64,000 nucleotides of DNA from Microbulbifer halophilus (GCF_026183675.1 NZ_JAPIVK010000007.1:38335-102334), one strand, 5' to 3'. Positions 21,256 through 31,142 are shown, counted from the first letter of the stretch. The notes: generated from the sequence alone by a model not told the origin. Numbers and translations: made by a program.

Positions 21256-22743
21256 ATGTTCAGAAGTATACGCACAAACTGGTTTGCCAACATCCGAGGC
21301 GACCTCCTCGCCGGTATTGTGGTAGCGCTGGCCTTGATTCCCGAGGCGATCGCCTTTTCCATTATTGCCGGGGTTGACCCCAAAGTGGGGCTGTATGCCT
21401 CTTTCTGTATCTCTGTCGTTGTCGCCTTTGTGGGCGGTCGGGCGGGCATGATTTCAGCCGCGACCGGGGCCATGGCATTGCTGATGGTGACACTGGTAAA
21501 AGAGCATGGTCTGGAATACCTGCTGGCGGCGACATTGTTGACCGGGGTACTGCAGATCATCGCCGGCTACCTGAAACTCGGGGCGTTGATGCGCTTTGTA
21601 TCGCGATCGGTAGTGACGGGGTTTGTGAATGCCCTGGCGATCCTGATCTTTATGGCCCAGTTGCCGGAACTGACGAACGTCACCTGGCATGTATACGCCA
21701 TGACCGCAGCGGGGTTGGGGATCATCTACCTTTTCCCGTTGATTCCGTTCATCGGCCGCATCGTGCCGTCTCCGCTGATCTGTATCGTGGCGCTGACCGG
21801 CGTGGCCATGTACCTGAACCTGGACATCCGCACTGTCGGCGATATGGGGCAACTGCCGGACACCCTGCCGGTATTCCTGTGGCCGGAAGTACCGCTGAAC
21901 CTGGAAACCCTGACGATCATCCTCCCCTACTCCGTTGCGCTTACCGTCGTGGGCCTGCTCGAATCCATGATGACCGCGACCATCGTCGACGACCTGACAG
22001 ATACCCCCAGCGACAAAAACCGCGAGTGCAAAGGCCAGGGTGTCGCCAATATCGGCGCCGGCCTGATGGGCGGCATGGCCGGCTGTGCGATGATTGGCCA
22101 GTCCATCATCAACATCAAATCCGGCGGCCGCACACGCCTGTCCACCCTCTCTGCCGGCGTCTTCCTACTGTTGATGGTACTGGTGCTGGATCAATGGCTG
22201 GTGCAGATCCCGATGGCCGCGCTGGTAGCAGTAATGATCATGGTCGCCATCGGCACCTTCAGCTGGGGGTCGATCAAGAATCTCAAGGAGCATCCGCTCT
22301 CTACCAATATCGTCATGGTGGTTACCGTGGTAATCGTGGTGGCAACCCACAACCTGGCATTCGGGGTACTGGCCGGTGTGCTGCTTGCCGCGCTGTTCTT
22401 TGCCAACAAGGTGGGGCATTTCATGCTGGTGAACTCGGGTTATGATGAAGAGAGTGATACCCGCACCTACAATGTGGTCGGACAGGTATTCTTCAGCTCT
22501 TCCGAGAAATTCATGGACTCGTTCGACTTCAAGGAAGCCGTCGAAAATGTGGTCATCGACCTGAGTCGTGCCCATTTCTGGGATATCACTGCAGTTGCGG
22601 CACTGGACAAGGCCGTCATCAAATTTCGCCGGGAAGGCGCCGAAGTCGAGATCATCGGCTTGAATGAAGCGAGCGCCACTATCGTCGATCGCTTCGGGGT
22701 ACACGATAAACCGGACGCTGTTGAGCGTCTGATGGGTCACTGA
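21256..22743 (+). CDS. SulP (SLC26-like) inorganic anion transporter with STAS domain
   Basis: A 495-residue anion permease: ten or more membrane segments, the N-terminal [20 protein letters not shown] signature, then a cytoplasmic STAS domain from about residue 410 ([13 protein letters not shown] onward, with [17 protein letters not shown]). SulP members carry sulfate, bicarbonate or dicarboxylates; the substrate is not readable here. Start is set at the ATG at 21256; a TTG 18 bp earlier is possible. A Usp gene follows after 13 bp, and nhaB precedes, which would fit a sodium/bicarbonate theme, but that is only an inference. Confidence 0.92.
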   Translation: MFRSIRTNWFANIRGDLLAGIVVALALIPEAIAFSIIAGVDPKVGLYASFCISVVVAFVGGRAGMISAATGAMALLMVTLVKEHGLEYLLAATLLTGVLQIIAGYLKLGALMRFVSRSVVTGFVNALAILIFMAQLPELTNVTWHVYAMTAAGLGIIYLFPLIPFIGRIVPSPLICIVALTGVAMYLNLDIRTVGDMGQLPDTLPVFLWPEVPLNLETLTIILPYSVALTVVGLLESMMTATIVDDLTDTPSDKNRECKGQGVANIGAGLMGGMAGCAMIGQSIINIKSGGRTRLSTLSAGVFLLLMVLVLDQWLVQIPMAALVAVMIMVAIGTFSWGSIKNLKEHPLSTNIVMVVTVVIVVATHNLAFGVLAGVLLAALFFANKVGHFMLVNSGYDEESDTRTYNVVGQVFFSSSEKFMDSFDFKEAVENVVIDLSRAHFWDITAVAALDKAVIKFRREGAEVEIIGLNEASATIVDRFGVHDKPDAVERLMGH

Positions 22744-22756
22744 AGGAGTTTCCAGG

Positions 22757-23638
22757 ATGACAGACAAGCAGACAGACTCCACACACGAACACGTGATCGT
22801 TGCCTGCATCGATGGCTCCACCGCGGCGCCATCGGTATGCGATTACTCGGCCTGGCTCAGCAAACACATGGGCGCGCCCCTGATGCTGCTTCACGTACTT
22901 GACGAAGACAAGTATCCGGCAGAATCGGATATGGCCGGCAATATCGGTCTGGGCAGCCGGGAGCAGTTGCTCGAACAGTTGGCAGAACTGGATCAGAAAC
23001 GCAGCAAATTGGCGCTGCAGTACGGCCATTTGATGCTGGATGAGGCGGAAAAGCGGGTCGCTGCATCCGGGGTCGACAACCCGGTAAAACGCCAGCGCCA
23101 TGATGAATTGGCCGGTTCTTTGCGGGAACTGGAGCAGGAATCGCGAGTATTCGTTCTGGGCCTGCATGGCGAAAGCAGCACTGAAACAGGACGACATATC
23201 GGAAGCCAGTTGGAAACGGTAATTCGCAGCGTGCATAAACCCGTTTTCCTGGTTCCCGATGAATTCTCTGAACCTCGCAGTGCCATGCTGGCTTTCGATG
23301 GCAGCGCAACAGCTTTCAGGAGCATCGACCTGCTCGCCGATGCGGGCCTGTTCAAAGACCTGCCCCTGCACCTTGTGATGGTGGGTTCAGATACCCAAGA
23401 GCACCGTGAACAACTCAGGCAGGCGGCGGAAACGCTGAGAGGTCGGGGTATGGACACCAACATCGCGATTCGGTCCGGTGATGTTGAGGAAACCCTGCAT
23501 TCCTACCAGGAGCAACACGATATCGACGTTCTGATTATGGGAGCCTATGGTCACTCCCGTATCCGGCAGTTTCTGATTGGCAGTACGACGACAAAAATGC
23601 TCGAAACCGCGAAGAAGCCCCTGATGATCCTTCGCTGA
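22757..23638 (+). CDS. Tandem universal stress protein
   Basis: A 293-residue cytoplasmic protein of two Usp domains. The first begins VIVACIDGSTAAPSVCDYS; the second begins AMLAFDGSATAFRSIDLL and ends with the nucleotide-binding pattern MGAYGHSRIRQFLIGSTT. UspA-like proteins bind ATP or AMP and help cells survive stress. It lies 13 bp after the SulP gene with AAGGAG before the ATG, so the two are almost certainly co-transcribed and may act together as transporter and regulator. Confidence 0.92.
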   Translation: MTDKQTDSTHEHVIVACIDGSTAAPSVCDYSAWLSKHMGAPLMLLHVLDEDKYPAESDMAGNIGLGSREQLLEQLAELDQKRSKLALQYGHLMLDEAEKRVAASGVDNPVKRQRHDELAGSLRELEQESRVFVLGLHGESSTETGRHIGSQLETVIRSVHKPVFLVPDEFSEPRSAMLAFDGSATAFRSIDLLADAGLFKDLPLHLVMVGSDTQEHREQLRQAAETLRGRGMDTNIAIRSGDVEETLHSYQEQHDIDVLIMGAYGHSRIRQFLIGSTTTKMLETAKKPLMILR

Positions 23639-23684
23639 TACATTCCTCTGTGAAAACCGGGCAATCACATACAAGGAGAACACT

Positions 23685-24710
23685 GTGAGTAACAACACCA
23701 TTACCGTAATTCGAGGCGACGGCATTGGCCCCGACATTGTGGATGCGACCCTGCAAGTACTGGATCACCTGAATTGCGGTCTGAGCTATGAGTTCGCCGA
23801 AGCCGGCCTGTCCGCGATGGAGAATACTGGGGAACTACTCCCCGAAACGACTCTGGAGACCATTGCCCGCAACAAAGTCGCACTCAAGGGACCGCTGATG
23901 ACGCCGGTGGGCGGCGGCTTCAAGTCTCTCAATGTCAGCCTGCGCCAGCACTTCCAGCTCTACGCCAACGTTCGCCCGGTGCTCTCCATTCCGGGAACCC
24001 GGGCGCGCTTCGAGGATGTCGATATCATTACGGTGCGGGAAAATACCGAGGGTATGTATTCGGGTGCCGGCCAGCGCGTGTCCGATGACGAGCGGGTTGC
24101 GGAAGCCATGAGCGTTATTACCCGCGAAGGCGCTTCCCGTATCCTGAACTACGCGTTTGAACTGGCGCGGAAGGAAGGCCGCAAGAAGGTAACGGTCGTG
24201 CACAAGGCCAACATCCTCAAATCCACCTCCGGACTCTTCCTCAAGGTCGCGCGGGAAATTGCGGAAACTTATCCCGAGATCGAGATGCAGGAGATGATCG
24301 TCGACAACGCCTGCATGCAGCTGGTCATGAATCCGCAGCAGTTCGACCTGATCGTGACCACCAACCTGTTCGGCGATATTCTCTCCGACTTGTGCGCCGG
24401 TCTGGTAGGTGGCCTGGGTATGGCCCCGGGTGCCAACATCGGCGACGACTGCGCCATTTTTGAAGCAGTACACGGCAGCGCCCCGGATATCGCCGGCAAG
24501 AATATTGCCAATCCCACGGCTATCCTGCTGGGCGCCTGCCAGATGCTCGACCACCTGGACCAGGGGGATAGAGCCCGGATGATCCGACAGGCACTGCAGG
24601 ATGTGATCGCGGCCGGCGACCGCACCACCCCCGACCTGGGCGGCAATGGCGGCACCCGCGAATTTACCCAGGCGCTGCTGGATCGCCTGGATCAGCTCCA
24701 GGCGGGATAA
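23685..24710 (+). CDS. NAD-type isocitrate dehydrogenase (isopropylmalate dehydrogenase family)
   Basis: A 341-residue beta-decarboxylating dehydrogenase converting isocitrate to 2-oxoglutarate in the TCA cycle. Signature pieces are [13 protein letters not shown] at the N-terminus, ENTEGMYSG, and [17 protein letters not shown]. The region [15 protein letters not shown] carries the Asp-Ile pair usual for NAD- rather than NADP-dependent enzymes. Short length also fits the NAD type. Homoisocitrate or isopropylmalate dehydrogenase are less likely alternatives. GTG start with AAGGAG in front, 46 bp after the Usp gene, so probably in the same transcript. Confidence 0.85.
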   Translation: MSNNTITVIRGDGIGPDIVDATLQVLDHLNCGLSYEFAEAGLSAMENTGELLPETTLETIARNKVALKGPLMTPVGGGFKSLNVSLRQHFQLYANVRPVLSIPGTRARFEDVDIITVRENTEGMYSGAGQRVSDDERVAEAMSVITREGASRILNYAFELARKEGRKKVTVVHKANILKSTSGLFLKVAREIAETYPEIEMQEMIVDNACMQLVMNPQQFDLIVTTNLFGDILSDLCAGLVGGLGMAPGANIGDDCAIFEAVHGSAPDIAGKNIANPTAILLGACQMLDHLDQGDRARMIRQALQDVIAAGDRTTPDLGGNGGTREFTQALLDRLDQLQAG

Positions 24711-25037
24711 TTCCCGCGGCCCCGGCGGTGCAACACTCGCATGGTCGGGCGGCCTCTCTCGAATACCACCTCTTCGCTCTGCCGTGCTCAACCTGTGCAC
24801 GGCTCGGGTAATGCACCCGATTATCTACGCCGGGCGCAAGCAGACCACCACCTGTGGCGGCTCACAATCTCTCTTCATTGCTTCCAGTTTCGGATTTGGC
24901 ATCACCGCCAGCACGAACTGCATGATCTACCAGGTTGAGCGGACACTTCTGGTGAGCTTGACGCCGATGGCCGGCCGCAGGTTTTGGTGGATATGCTCCA
25001 CAGTGGGAACGGAGAGCCCGGGACCGACTAAACCGGC
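24711..25037. other. Non-coding stretch after isocitrate dehydrogenase
   Basis: About 330 bp without a supported gene. Short fragments on the minus strand read like degraded protein (for example VEHIHQNLRPAIGVKL) but none has a start, length and ribosome site together. It may contain a decayed gene; I cannot name it. Confidence 0.3.
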
Positions 25038-25379
25038 TCAGCGATCGCGCTCCGACGCGCATTCGATGCACAGCGGGGCAGCCGGATCGAGCTCCAGGCG
25101 GCGCGGGTCGATGGGCTCGTCGCAACTGACGCAATAGCCGTAGCTGCCATCGTCGCAGCGATGCAGGGCCGCCTCGATACGCCGCAATTCCCGCTCCGCC
25201 CGCTGGCGATTGTCGACTGCCATGGCCTGCTGTTGCAGGGCATCCATACGCGAAAGGCGGCCGACACTGGACTGATCCAGTGCGACAGTGGCCGTGGAAG
25301 CCTTGCGGGTATCCGCAAGGCCGAGAATCGCTTCTCTGGCGGCGAGCAATCTGCTCCTGTACTGGTCGATGTCCGACAT
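25038..25379 (-). CDS. DksA/TraR-family zinc-finger protein
   Basis: A 113-residue protein with an N-terminal helical part (RLLAAREAILGLADTRKAS) and a C-terminal four-cysteine zinc finger, CVSCDEPIDPRRLELDP then LCIECA. The family binds the RNA polymerase secondary channel or acts as a small regulator. It lacks the long coiled coil of true DksA (about 150 residues), so it is a short TraR/YbiI-like member. Stands alone; an AT-rich TATTATAAACC upstream on the minus strand may be its -10 region. Confidence 0.88.
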   Translation of the reverse strand: MSDIDQYRSRLLAAREAILGLADTRKASTATVALDQSSVGRLSRMDALQQQAMAVDNRQRAERELRRIEAALHRCDDGSYGYCVSCDEPIDPRRLELDPAAPLCIECASERDR

Positions 25380-25685
25380 GTCGATTAGATCCTGGCCCTC
25401 TTAAACGGTTTATAATAGGGCCCGATGCACTTATTGGCCAGGAGTGGCGCCCGCCATTCCGGCTCCTTCGCCAGAAAATGCGGTCTCGCCCTCCCGGCCC
25501 CGATACGTGCAAGACCACACACCAAGAAGTTGCCGCTATTTACCTGTAGGATCGGCACAAATCGGCAGGATTGCCTATTTGGACGCCGGAGGCGTCCGCG
25601 CAGCGGGCGAGCGCCAGGGATGGCGCGAGTCAAAGGAGCGCAGCGGCGTGCCCATCCTACCCACTGCGCCCTACGGCCCAAACTC
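25380..25685. other. Intergenic region between modC and the DksA-like gene
   Basis: About 300 bp. The part near 25580-25680 is rich in short GC palindromes (GACGCCGGAGGCGTC at 25581-25595 is a clear one) and reads like a REP-type extragenic repeat. The part near 25400 holds the promoter-like TATTATAA for the gene on the minus strand. No gene is supported. Confidence 0.35.
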
Positions 25686-26777
25686 CTACTTTACGATGGC
25701 CGCAGATTTAATTTGTGCCCAGACTTTTTTTCCCGACACCAGTTGCAGGTGATCGGCAGAACGCCTTGTGAGCCGGGCGACGATACCGCTCTCCCCTTCT
25801 TCCCCTTCCAGTCGCAAACGCACCAGCACCAGCGCGCTGTCTGCGTCGGGCGCCACTTCGGCCACGGTCGCCGGCAGGCGATTGAGGATGCTGGTATCGC
25901 CGTGGGATGCCAGTGCCAGGCTCACATCCCGCGCCAGCACACGTACCCGCAAGTGCTGTCCCGGCGCATCGCCGCTGTCGCGCAGCCACAGTTCGCCGCC
26001 GGCAAAGGCGACCCGGGCCAGGCCCCAGCGGGCATCGCGCTCCACCACCCTACCCTCGAGCACGACGCCGGTGTCCTCCCCCAGCCCGGGCGGCAGGTCC
26101 AACCGCCCCAGCACTTCCGCGAGCGCCCCCGAGGCCGCCAGCCGGCCGCGGTCCAGCACCAGCAGATGATCCGCCAGCCGGGCCACCTCGTCGATGGAGT
26201 GGCTCACGTAGAGGATCGGCAACTCGAATTCGGAACGCAACCGCTCCAGATAGGGCAGGATTTCCCGTTTGCGGGCCGCATCGAGCGATGCCAGTGGCTC
26301 GTCCATCAGCAGCAGTTGCGGCGACACCAACAGCGCGCGGGCAATGGCCACCCGCTGTCGCTCGCCGCCGGACAGCTGCTGCGGATAGCGCTGCAACAGC
26401 GGCCCGATTCCCATCAGCGCCACAACGCGCCAGTAGAGATCCCTCGGCGGCACCGGCCGCGCCCGCCGGAGTGCGTATTGCAGATTATCCTCTGCGCTCA
26501 GGTGCGCCAGCAGGCTGGATTCCTGGAATACATAGCCCAGTGGCCGCCGGTGGGTGGGGAGGAAGATACGTTCGCCCTGCCAGGTTTCACCGCGGACCAC
26601 CAGCCTGCCCCACTCGCATTGTTGCAGGCCGGCGATACAGCGCAACAGCGTGGTCTTGCCGGAACCGGATTGCCCGAAGATTGCGGTAATGCCCCGCGCG
26701 GGTATGCGGGTATCGATATCCAGGGAGAAATCCGGAAAAGAGAGCCGGAAACCGGCGCAAATATCCGATACCGCCAC
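25686..26777 (-). CDS. modC: ModC molybdate ABC transporter ATPase
   Basis: A 363-residue ATP-binding subunit of the molybdate importer. Walker A GQSGSGKTT (35-43), signature LSGGERQR (135-142) and Walker B LLLMDEP (155-161) are intact, and the C-terminal ~100 residues form the Mop-like regulatory domain that senses molybdate in ModC. Length is normal. It starts with GTG two bases after the modB stop and is the last gene of modABC. Confidence 0.95.
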   Translation of the reverse strand: MAVSDICAGFRLSFPDFSLDIDTRIPARGITAIFGQSGSGKTTLLRCIAGLQQCEWGRLVVRGETWQGERIFLPTHRRPLGYVFQESSLLAHLSAEDNLQYALRRARPVPPRDLYWRVVALMGIGPLLQRYPQQLSGGERQRVAIARALLVSPQLLLMDEPLASLDAARKREILPYLERLRSEFELPILYVSHSIDEVARLADHLLVLDRGRLAASGALAEVLGRLDLPPGLGEDTGVVLEGRVVERDARWGLARVAFAGGELWLRDSGDAPGQHLRVRVLARDVSLALASHGDTSILNRLPATVAEVAPDADSALVLVRLRLEGEEGESGIVARLTRRSADHLQLVSGKKVWAQIKSAAIVK

Positions 26778-26779
26778 AG

Positions 26780-27475
26780 TCAGGCTCCCACACCGATTCC
26801 GGCACGCGAGCGCCGCTGCCGGAACAGGTAGAGCCCCAGCAAGACCGCAAAGGAAAACAGCAACATGGCGCCGGCGAGCCAGTGGGCGCGATCGTACTCG
26901 AGCATTTCCACATAATCGTAGATCTGCACCGAGACCACCCGCGTCTCCCCGGGAATATTGCCGCCGATCATCAGTATCACCCCGAATTCACCGACGGTAT
27001 GGGCAAAACCGAGTATCGCCGCACTGATAAACCCGGGCCTCGCCTGCGGCACTACCACGGTGAAAAAGCGATCCCAGGGGCCGGCACGCAGGGTCGCCGC
27101 CACTTCCAGTGGACGCTCGCCCAGTGCCTCGATAGCGTTCTGGATCGGCTGCACCACAAACGGCAGCGAGTAGAAAAGGGAGGCGATCACCAGCCCCCAG
27201 AAGGTAAATGACAAGATGCCCAGCCCCAGCGCCTGGGTGAGCTGGCCGATGGGCCCACCGGGGCCCATCGCCAGCAGCAGGTAAAAACCCAGCACCGACG
27301 GTGGCAGCACCAGTGGCATGGCCACCAGGGCGCCCACGGGCCCCTTCCAGCGGGAGCGGCTTTTCGCCAGCCACCAGGCGATGGGTGTGCCGATCAGCAA
27401 CAGCAACACCGTTACCGTCGATGCCAGGCGCAGTGTCAGCCATATGGCTGTCCAGTCGGTGTCGGAAAAACCCAT
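26780..27475 (-). CDS. modB: ModB molybdate ABC transporter permease
   Basis: A 231-residue inner-membrane permease with five or six hydrophobic segments. The ABC permease loop that docks on ModC is visible as [25 protein letters not shown] (split here as EVAATLRAG and PQARPG) near residues 140-165. The start codon directly follows the modA stop with no intervening base, and modC follows after two bases, so the three are one transcript. Confidence 0.95.
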   Translation of the reverse strand: MGFSDTDWTAIWLTLRLASTVTVLLLLIGTPIAWWLAKSRSRWKGPVGALVAMPLVLPPSVLGFYLLLAMGPGGPIGQLTQALGLGILSFTFWGLVIASLFYSLPFVVQPIQNAIEALGERPLEVAATLRAGPWDRFFTVVVPQARPGFISAAILGFAHTVGEFGVILMIGGNIPGETRVVSVQIYDYVEMLEYDRAHWLAGAMLLFSFAVLLGLYLFRQRRSRAGIGVGA

Positions 27476-28222
27476 CTAGCGATAACCGTAGGATTCGATA
27501 ATCGCCGCCGCCCTTTCGCTGCGCACAAAGCGCAACAGCGCCCGCGCCGCCGCACTGTCGACGCCACGTTTCAGCAGCACCGCGTCCTGGCGGATGGGGT
27601 CGTGCAGATCCTCCGGCACTTCCCAGGCCGAGCCCGAATCGATGTGCCCACCTTCGCTGACCTGGGACAGCGCCACAAAACCGAGATCCGCATTGCCGCT
27701 GGCGACGAACTGGTAGGCCTGGGCGATATTCTCCCCCTGCACCCAGTGGGGTCTGGTCCCCTCTTCCAGACCCAGCTTGCGCAATACCTGCACCGCCGCG
27801 GCACCGTAGGGCGCCAGGCGGGGATTGGCCAGCGCCAGCTTGTTGAAATCGCCCCGCTCAAGGGCGCCGGGGCCACCGCGCACCAGGTTCCCATCGCCGG
27901 ACCAGAGCGCCAGGCCGCCCGCGGCATAGGTAAAGCGACTGCCCGGCACGGCCAGGCCCGCCTGTTCCAGCGCCTCCGGCTTGGCCCGGTCGGCGGAAAA
28001 AAAGGCTTCGAAGGGCGCACCGTGCCGGATCTGGGCGTAGAACTTGCCGGAGGAGCCGAAGACCAGCCGCACCCGGTGGTCCGTCTCGCCCTCGAAGGCC
28101 CCGGCAATCTCCCGCATCGGTGCGGTAAAGTTGGAAGCCACGGCCACGGTCAATTGCTCCGCCTGCACCTGCAGACTCGCGCCCATCAGGACCAGCAACA
28201 GATTTAAACGGATCCCGCGCAT
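27476..28222 (-). CDS. modA: ModA periplasmic molybdate-binding protein
   Basis: A 248-residue substrate-binding protein with signal peptide (MRGIRLNLLLVLMGASLQVQA) and the ModA patterns VAVASNFTAPM and LVFGSSGKFYAQI, where the Ser residues contact the oxyanion. The ATG at 28222 follows AGTAGGACACGGG; the longer upstream frame crosses the intergenic operators and the ars genes and is not real. First gene of modABC, preceded by a ModE-box candidate at 28281-28306. Confidence 0.94.
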   Translation of the reverse strand: MRGIRLNLLLVLMGASLQVQAEQLTVAVASNFTAPMREIAGAFEGETDHRVRLVFGSSGKFYAQIRHGAPFEAFFSADRAKPEALEQAGLAVPGSRFTYAAGGLALWSGDGNLVRGGPGALERGDFNKLALANPRLAPYGAAAVQVLRKLGLEEGTRPHWVQGENIAQAYQFVASGNADLGFVALSQVSEGGHIDSGSAWEVPEDLHDPIRQDAVLLKRGVDSAAARALLRFVRSERAAAIIESYGYR

Positions 28223-28280
28223 CCCGTGTCCTACTCCCTGTATCCGACGAAGCCCGGCCCGGAGCCGGTTCCGTGTGGCA

Positions 28281-28306
28281 ATCGTTATATAGTGAAGTAT
28301 ACAGCG
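28281..28306 (-). promoter_or_regulatory. ModE-binding box before modA
   Basis: Arms ATCGTTATATA and TATACAGCG separated by six bases, with seven of the nine facing positions symmetrical. This follows the known ModE operator layout (CGNTATATA, six bases, and its complement). It lies about 60 bp upstream of the modA ATG and overlaps AT-rich hexamers that could be its -10 element, the right place for repression by molybdate-ModE. Confidence 0.75.
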
Positions 28307-28340
28307 CGGAGCGGCAAGCGGCGGCGCTAATGCGTATTTC

Positions 28341-28365
28341 CATATATGCGAATTTTCATATATAT
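28341..28365 (+). promoter_or_regulatory. Candidate ArsR operator
   Basis: Two AT-rich half-sites, CATATATG (28341-28348) and TCATATATAT (28356-28365), spaced as in ArsR-family operators and placed 40-60 bp before the arsR ATG. The first half-site is itself palindromic. It would also overlap the arsR promoter. Assignment rests on position and symmetry only. Confidence 0.5.
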
Positions 28366-28402
28366 TGGCGCGCATTCGGACACGACCACAGAGGCGACTC
28401 CC

Positions 28403-28747
28403 ATGAATCCCGTCCAGTTCTACAAATGCCTCGCCGACGAGACGCGCCTGCGCAGCCTGTTGCTGATAGCCCGGGAGGGAGAACTCTGTGTCTGCGAGCT
28501 GATGGAGGCCCTGGAGGAGAGCCAACCGAAAACCTCCCGGCACCTGGCGCAGCTTCGCAACTGCGGCCTGCTGCAGGACCGCCGCCGGGGCCAGTGGGTC
28601 TACTACCGCATGGATCCATCGCTGCCCGAGTGGGCGCAGGCCGTTCTGGAACAGACGCGCACCGCCAATCCGGGCTTTCTCGCGGACAGTATCCGGAGAC
28701 TCGAGCGCATGGCCGACAGGCCCGGCCGCTGCGGCGCGGATTGCTGA
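28403..28747 (+). CDS. arsR: ArsR arsenic-responsive repressor
   Basis: A 114-residue winged-helix repressor released from DNA by As(III). The metalloid site is the Cys29-Val-Cys31 pair in ELCVCEL of the recognition-helix region, with Cys9 (FYKCLAD) and C-terminal CGADC as further thiols. The helix QPKTSRHLAQLRNCGLL is the DNA-reading part. The ATG at 28403 has GAGGCGACTCCC in front; the frame open upstream contains the operator and is not used. First gene of arsR-arsC-acr3-arsH. Confidence 0.93.
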   Translation: MNPVQFYKCLADETRLRSLLLIAREGELCVCELMEALEESQPKTSRHLAQLRNCGLLQDRRRGQWVYYRMDPSLPEWAQAVLEQTRTANPGFLADSIRRLERMADRPGRCGADC

Positions 28748-28807
28748 TGCGGCAAATTGCATCGAAGTCCAGCAGCCGGGCGGCCACCGACAACCACGGG
28801 AAAAGTC

Positions 28808-29284
28808 ATGAAACTCTTGTTTATCTGCACCCACAACCGCTGCCGCAGCATTCTGAGCGAGGCTATAACCAACCATCTCGCCGCGAGAAGAATCCGCGCC
28901 TATAGCGCCGGCAGCCAACCGGTCGGCGAGGTACATCCGCAGTCGATCCACTACCTGCAGGCACGCGGTATTTCCACCGAAGGGCTGGTCAGCAAATCCT
29001 GGCATGAGCTCGAGGGCACAAATCCCGATGCGGTGGTCACCGTCTGCGACAGCGCCGCCGGCGAAGCCTGCCCTCTCTGGCTGGGCGACAGCGTCAAGGT
29101 GCACTGGGGACTGCCGGATCCATCGAAACTGCGGGGATCGGATTCGGAAATCGAAGCGGCGTTTACCTCGGTCATGGATACTGTCGAGGCCCGGATTGGC
29201 AGACTGCTGGACGAAAACGCGGATCGGTTGCGCGGTGCCGAGCTGGAGCGCGTGTTGATGAAAATCGCGGAGGACGCAAAGTAA
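28808..29284 (+). CDS. arsC: Arsenate reductase, low-molecular-weight phosphatase type
   Basis: A 158-residue cytoplasmic enzyme reducing As(V) to As(III). The P-loop CTHNRCRS gives Cys7-X5-Arg13 and the two resolving cysteines are Cys80 and Cys88 ([13 protein letters not shown]), the arrangement of thioredoxin-coupled ArsC, not the glutaredoxin type. The ATG at 28808 follows GGGAAAAGTC. Its stop overlaps the start of acr3 (TAATG), so expression is coupled. Confidence 0.94.
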   Translation: MKLLFICTHNRCRSILSEAITNHLAARRIRAYSAGSQPVGEVHPQSIHYLQARGISTEGLVSKSWHELEGTNPDAVVTVCDSAAGEACPLWLGDSVKVHWGLPDPSKLRGSDSEIEAAFTSVMDTVEARIGRLLDENADRLRGAELERVLMKIAEDAK

Positions 29285-30342
29285 TGGGATTCTTTGAACG
29301 CTTTCTGTCTGTGTGGGTGGGGCTGTGCATTCTCGCCGGCCTGCTGCTGGGCAGCGTTGCGCCGGGCGTTTTCCAGGCCATTGCCGGGCTGGAGGTCGCC
29401 CATGTCAATCTACCGGTGGCGCTGTTTATCTGGGTGATGATCTACCCGATGATGGTGCAGGTGGATTTCAGTTCCATTCGCGATATCGGCAACAAGCCCA
29501 GGGGGCTGGCGCTGACCCTGGTGGTCAACTGGCTGATCAAGCCGTTTACCATGGCGGCGCTGGGCTGGCTGTTCTTCCGCGTGATCTTCGCCGATCTGGT
29601 GGATCCGCAGACCGCCTCCGAATATATCGCCGGCATGATCCTGCTGGGTGTGGCGCCCTGCACCGCGATGGTCTTCATCTGGAGCCACCTGACCCGCGGC
29701 GACGCCAATTACACCCTTGTGCAGGTATCGGCCAACGATATCATCATGGTTTTCGCCTTCGCGCCCATCGCCGCCTTCCTGCTCGGCGTCAGCGATGTGG
29801 CCGTGCCCTGGGATACCCTGCTGCTTTCAGTGATCCTCTACGTGCTGATTCCGCTACTGGCGGGTCTGCTGACCCGGCGCGCCCTCGACAGCGCCGGCGA
29901 TCACACCCGGCTGGAGCGTTTTATCCAGAGAACGAAACCGGTCTCCATCGCCGGGCTGCTGGCCACGGTGATACTGCTGTTCGGTTTCCAGGCGGAGACA
30001 ATCCTGGCCCAGCCTATCGCCATTGTGCTGATTGCCATACCGCTGTTGATCCAGACCTATGGCATTTTTGCCCTCGCCTACGGCGCCGCCAAAGCCATGC
30101 GGCTGCCACACAATATCGCCGCGCCGGCGTGCATGATCGGCACCTCCAACTTCTTTGAACTGGCAGTGGCCGTGGCCATCTCCCTGTTCGGGCTCAACTC
30201 CGGCGCGGCCCTGGCCACGGTGGTGGGCGTACTGGTGGAGGTACCGGTGATGCTGACGCTGGTGGCCTTCGCCAATCGCACCCGCCACTGTTTTGCCGCG
30301 CCCGAATCCGACCTGAAGAGAGTGACCGATGAATACGGATAA
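29284..30342 (+). CDS. acr3: Acr3-family arsenite efflux transporter
   Basis: A 352-residue, ten-segment membrane exporter of As(OH)3/AsO2-. The family signature [17 protein letters not shown] contains the essential cysteine (Cys126) and the later [15 protein letters not shown] the essential glutamate. Length and motifs agree with Acr3 (often annotated ArsB), not with the unrelated 430-residue ArsB. It overlaps arsC by one base and arsH by 14 bases. Confidence 0.95.
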   Translation: MGFFERFLSVWVGLCILAGLLLGSVAPGVFQAIAGLEVAHVNLPVALFIWVMIYPMMVQVDFSSIRDIGNKPRGLALTLVVNWLIKPFTMAALGWLFFRVIFADLVDPQTASEYIAGMILLGVAPCTAMVFIWSHLTRGDANYTLVQVSANDIIMVFAFAPIAAFLLGVSDVAVPWDTLLLSVILYVLIPLLAGLLTRRALDSAGDHTRLERFIQRTKPVSIAGLLATVILLFGFQAETILAQPIAIVLIAIPLLIQTYGIFALAYGAAKAMRLPHNIAAPACMIGTSNFFELAVAVAISLFGLNSGAALATVVGVLVEVPVMLTLVAFANRTRHCFAAPESDLKRVTDEYG

Positions 30343-31057
30343 TCTGCCCAATATCGATTCCGACAGCCTGCACCCCATCGAGTGGCAAAAGCTGCAGGGC
30401 CCGATCGGAGAGGAAAAACCGAAGATACTGCTGCTGTACGGTTCTCTGCGTACACGCTCGTTCAGCCGACTGGCGGCCGAAGAGGCGCGCCGCCTGCTGG
30501 TAACCTTCGGTGCCGAGACACGCATGTTCAATCCGTCCGGCCTGCCGCTGCCGGACGACACCGACCAGGATCACCCGAAAGTGCAGGAACTGCGGGAGCT
30601 GGCAACATGGTCCGACGGCATGGTCTGGTGCTCCCCGGAGCGCCACGGTGCCATGACCGGCGTGATGAAAGCGCAGATCGACTGGATTCCGCTGTCGCTG
30701 GGCGGCGTGCGCCCCACCCAGGGCAAAACCTTGGCAGTGATGGAAGTCAGCGGCGGCTCGCAGTCGTTCAACGCCGTCAACCAGATGCGTATCCTGGGGC
30801 GCTGGATGCGCATGGTGACCATCCCCAACCAGTCGTCGGTGCCCAAGGCGTGGCTGGAGTTCGATGACGACGACCGCATGAAGCCCTCACCTTTCTACGA
30901 CCGGATCGTGGATGTCATGGAGGAGCTGATGAAATTCACCCTTCTGCTCAAGGACAGGAAGGAATATCTCGTCGACCGCTACTCCGAGCGCAGGGAGAGC
31001 GAGGCCGAGTTCCGCAAGCGTATCGACCAGCGCGCGCTGCAGACCCCGGAAAAGTAG
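30329..31057 (+). CDS. arsH: ArsH NADPH-dependent FMN reductase
   Basis: A 242-residue flavodoxin-like protein. The FMN phosphate loop is [11 protein letters not shown] (about residues 35-45), and [16 protein letters not shown] is the conserved ArsH dimer and flavin region. ArsH oxidises trivalent organoarsenicals and also acts as a quinone or azo reductase. Last gene of the ars operon, overlapping acr3 by 14 bases; a long inverted repeat lies just after the stop and may end the transcript. Confidence 0.94.
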   Translation: MNTDNLPNIDSDSLHPIEWQKLQGPIGEEKPKILLLYGSLRTRSFSRLAAEEARRLLVTFGAETRMFNPSGLPLPDDTDQDHPKVQELRELATWSDGMVWCSPERHGAMTGVMKAQIDWIPLSLGGVRPTQGKTLAVMEVSGGSQSFNAVNQMRILGRWMRMVTIPNQSSVPKAWLEFDDDDRMKPSPFYDRIVDVMEELMKFTLLLKDRKEYLVDRYSERRESEAEFRKRIDQRALQTPEK

Positions 31058-31075
31058 CGGCTCCCACAGCGGTAG

Positions 31076-31134
31076 GGTGCGCCGTGCGCACCGGCTGGAT
31101 CGAGCCGCAGTGATATCGGTGCGCACGGCGCACC
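31076..31134. repeat. Long perfect inverted repeat between arsH and the nuclease gene
   Basis: Two 18-base arms, GGTGCGCCGTGCGCACCG and its exact complement, flank a 23-base centre. Each arm is itself nearly palindromic. The words match the palindrome after prc at 17621, suggesting a dispersed REP-like family. Between convergent genes it could serve as a two-way terminator or transcript stabiliser. Confidence 0.7.
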
Positions 31135-31142
31135 TTACGGCC

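Noticed and set aside
24646..25137. 163-residue plus-strand open frame after isocitrate dehydrogenase
   Set aside because: Begins inside the dehydrogenase gene in another frame and runs into the DksA-like gene antisense; composition is not protein-like.
27476..29104. 542-residue version of ModA
   Set aside because: The N-terminal extension crosses the mod/ars operators, arsR and part of arsC antisense; the signal peptide starts at 28222.
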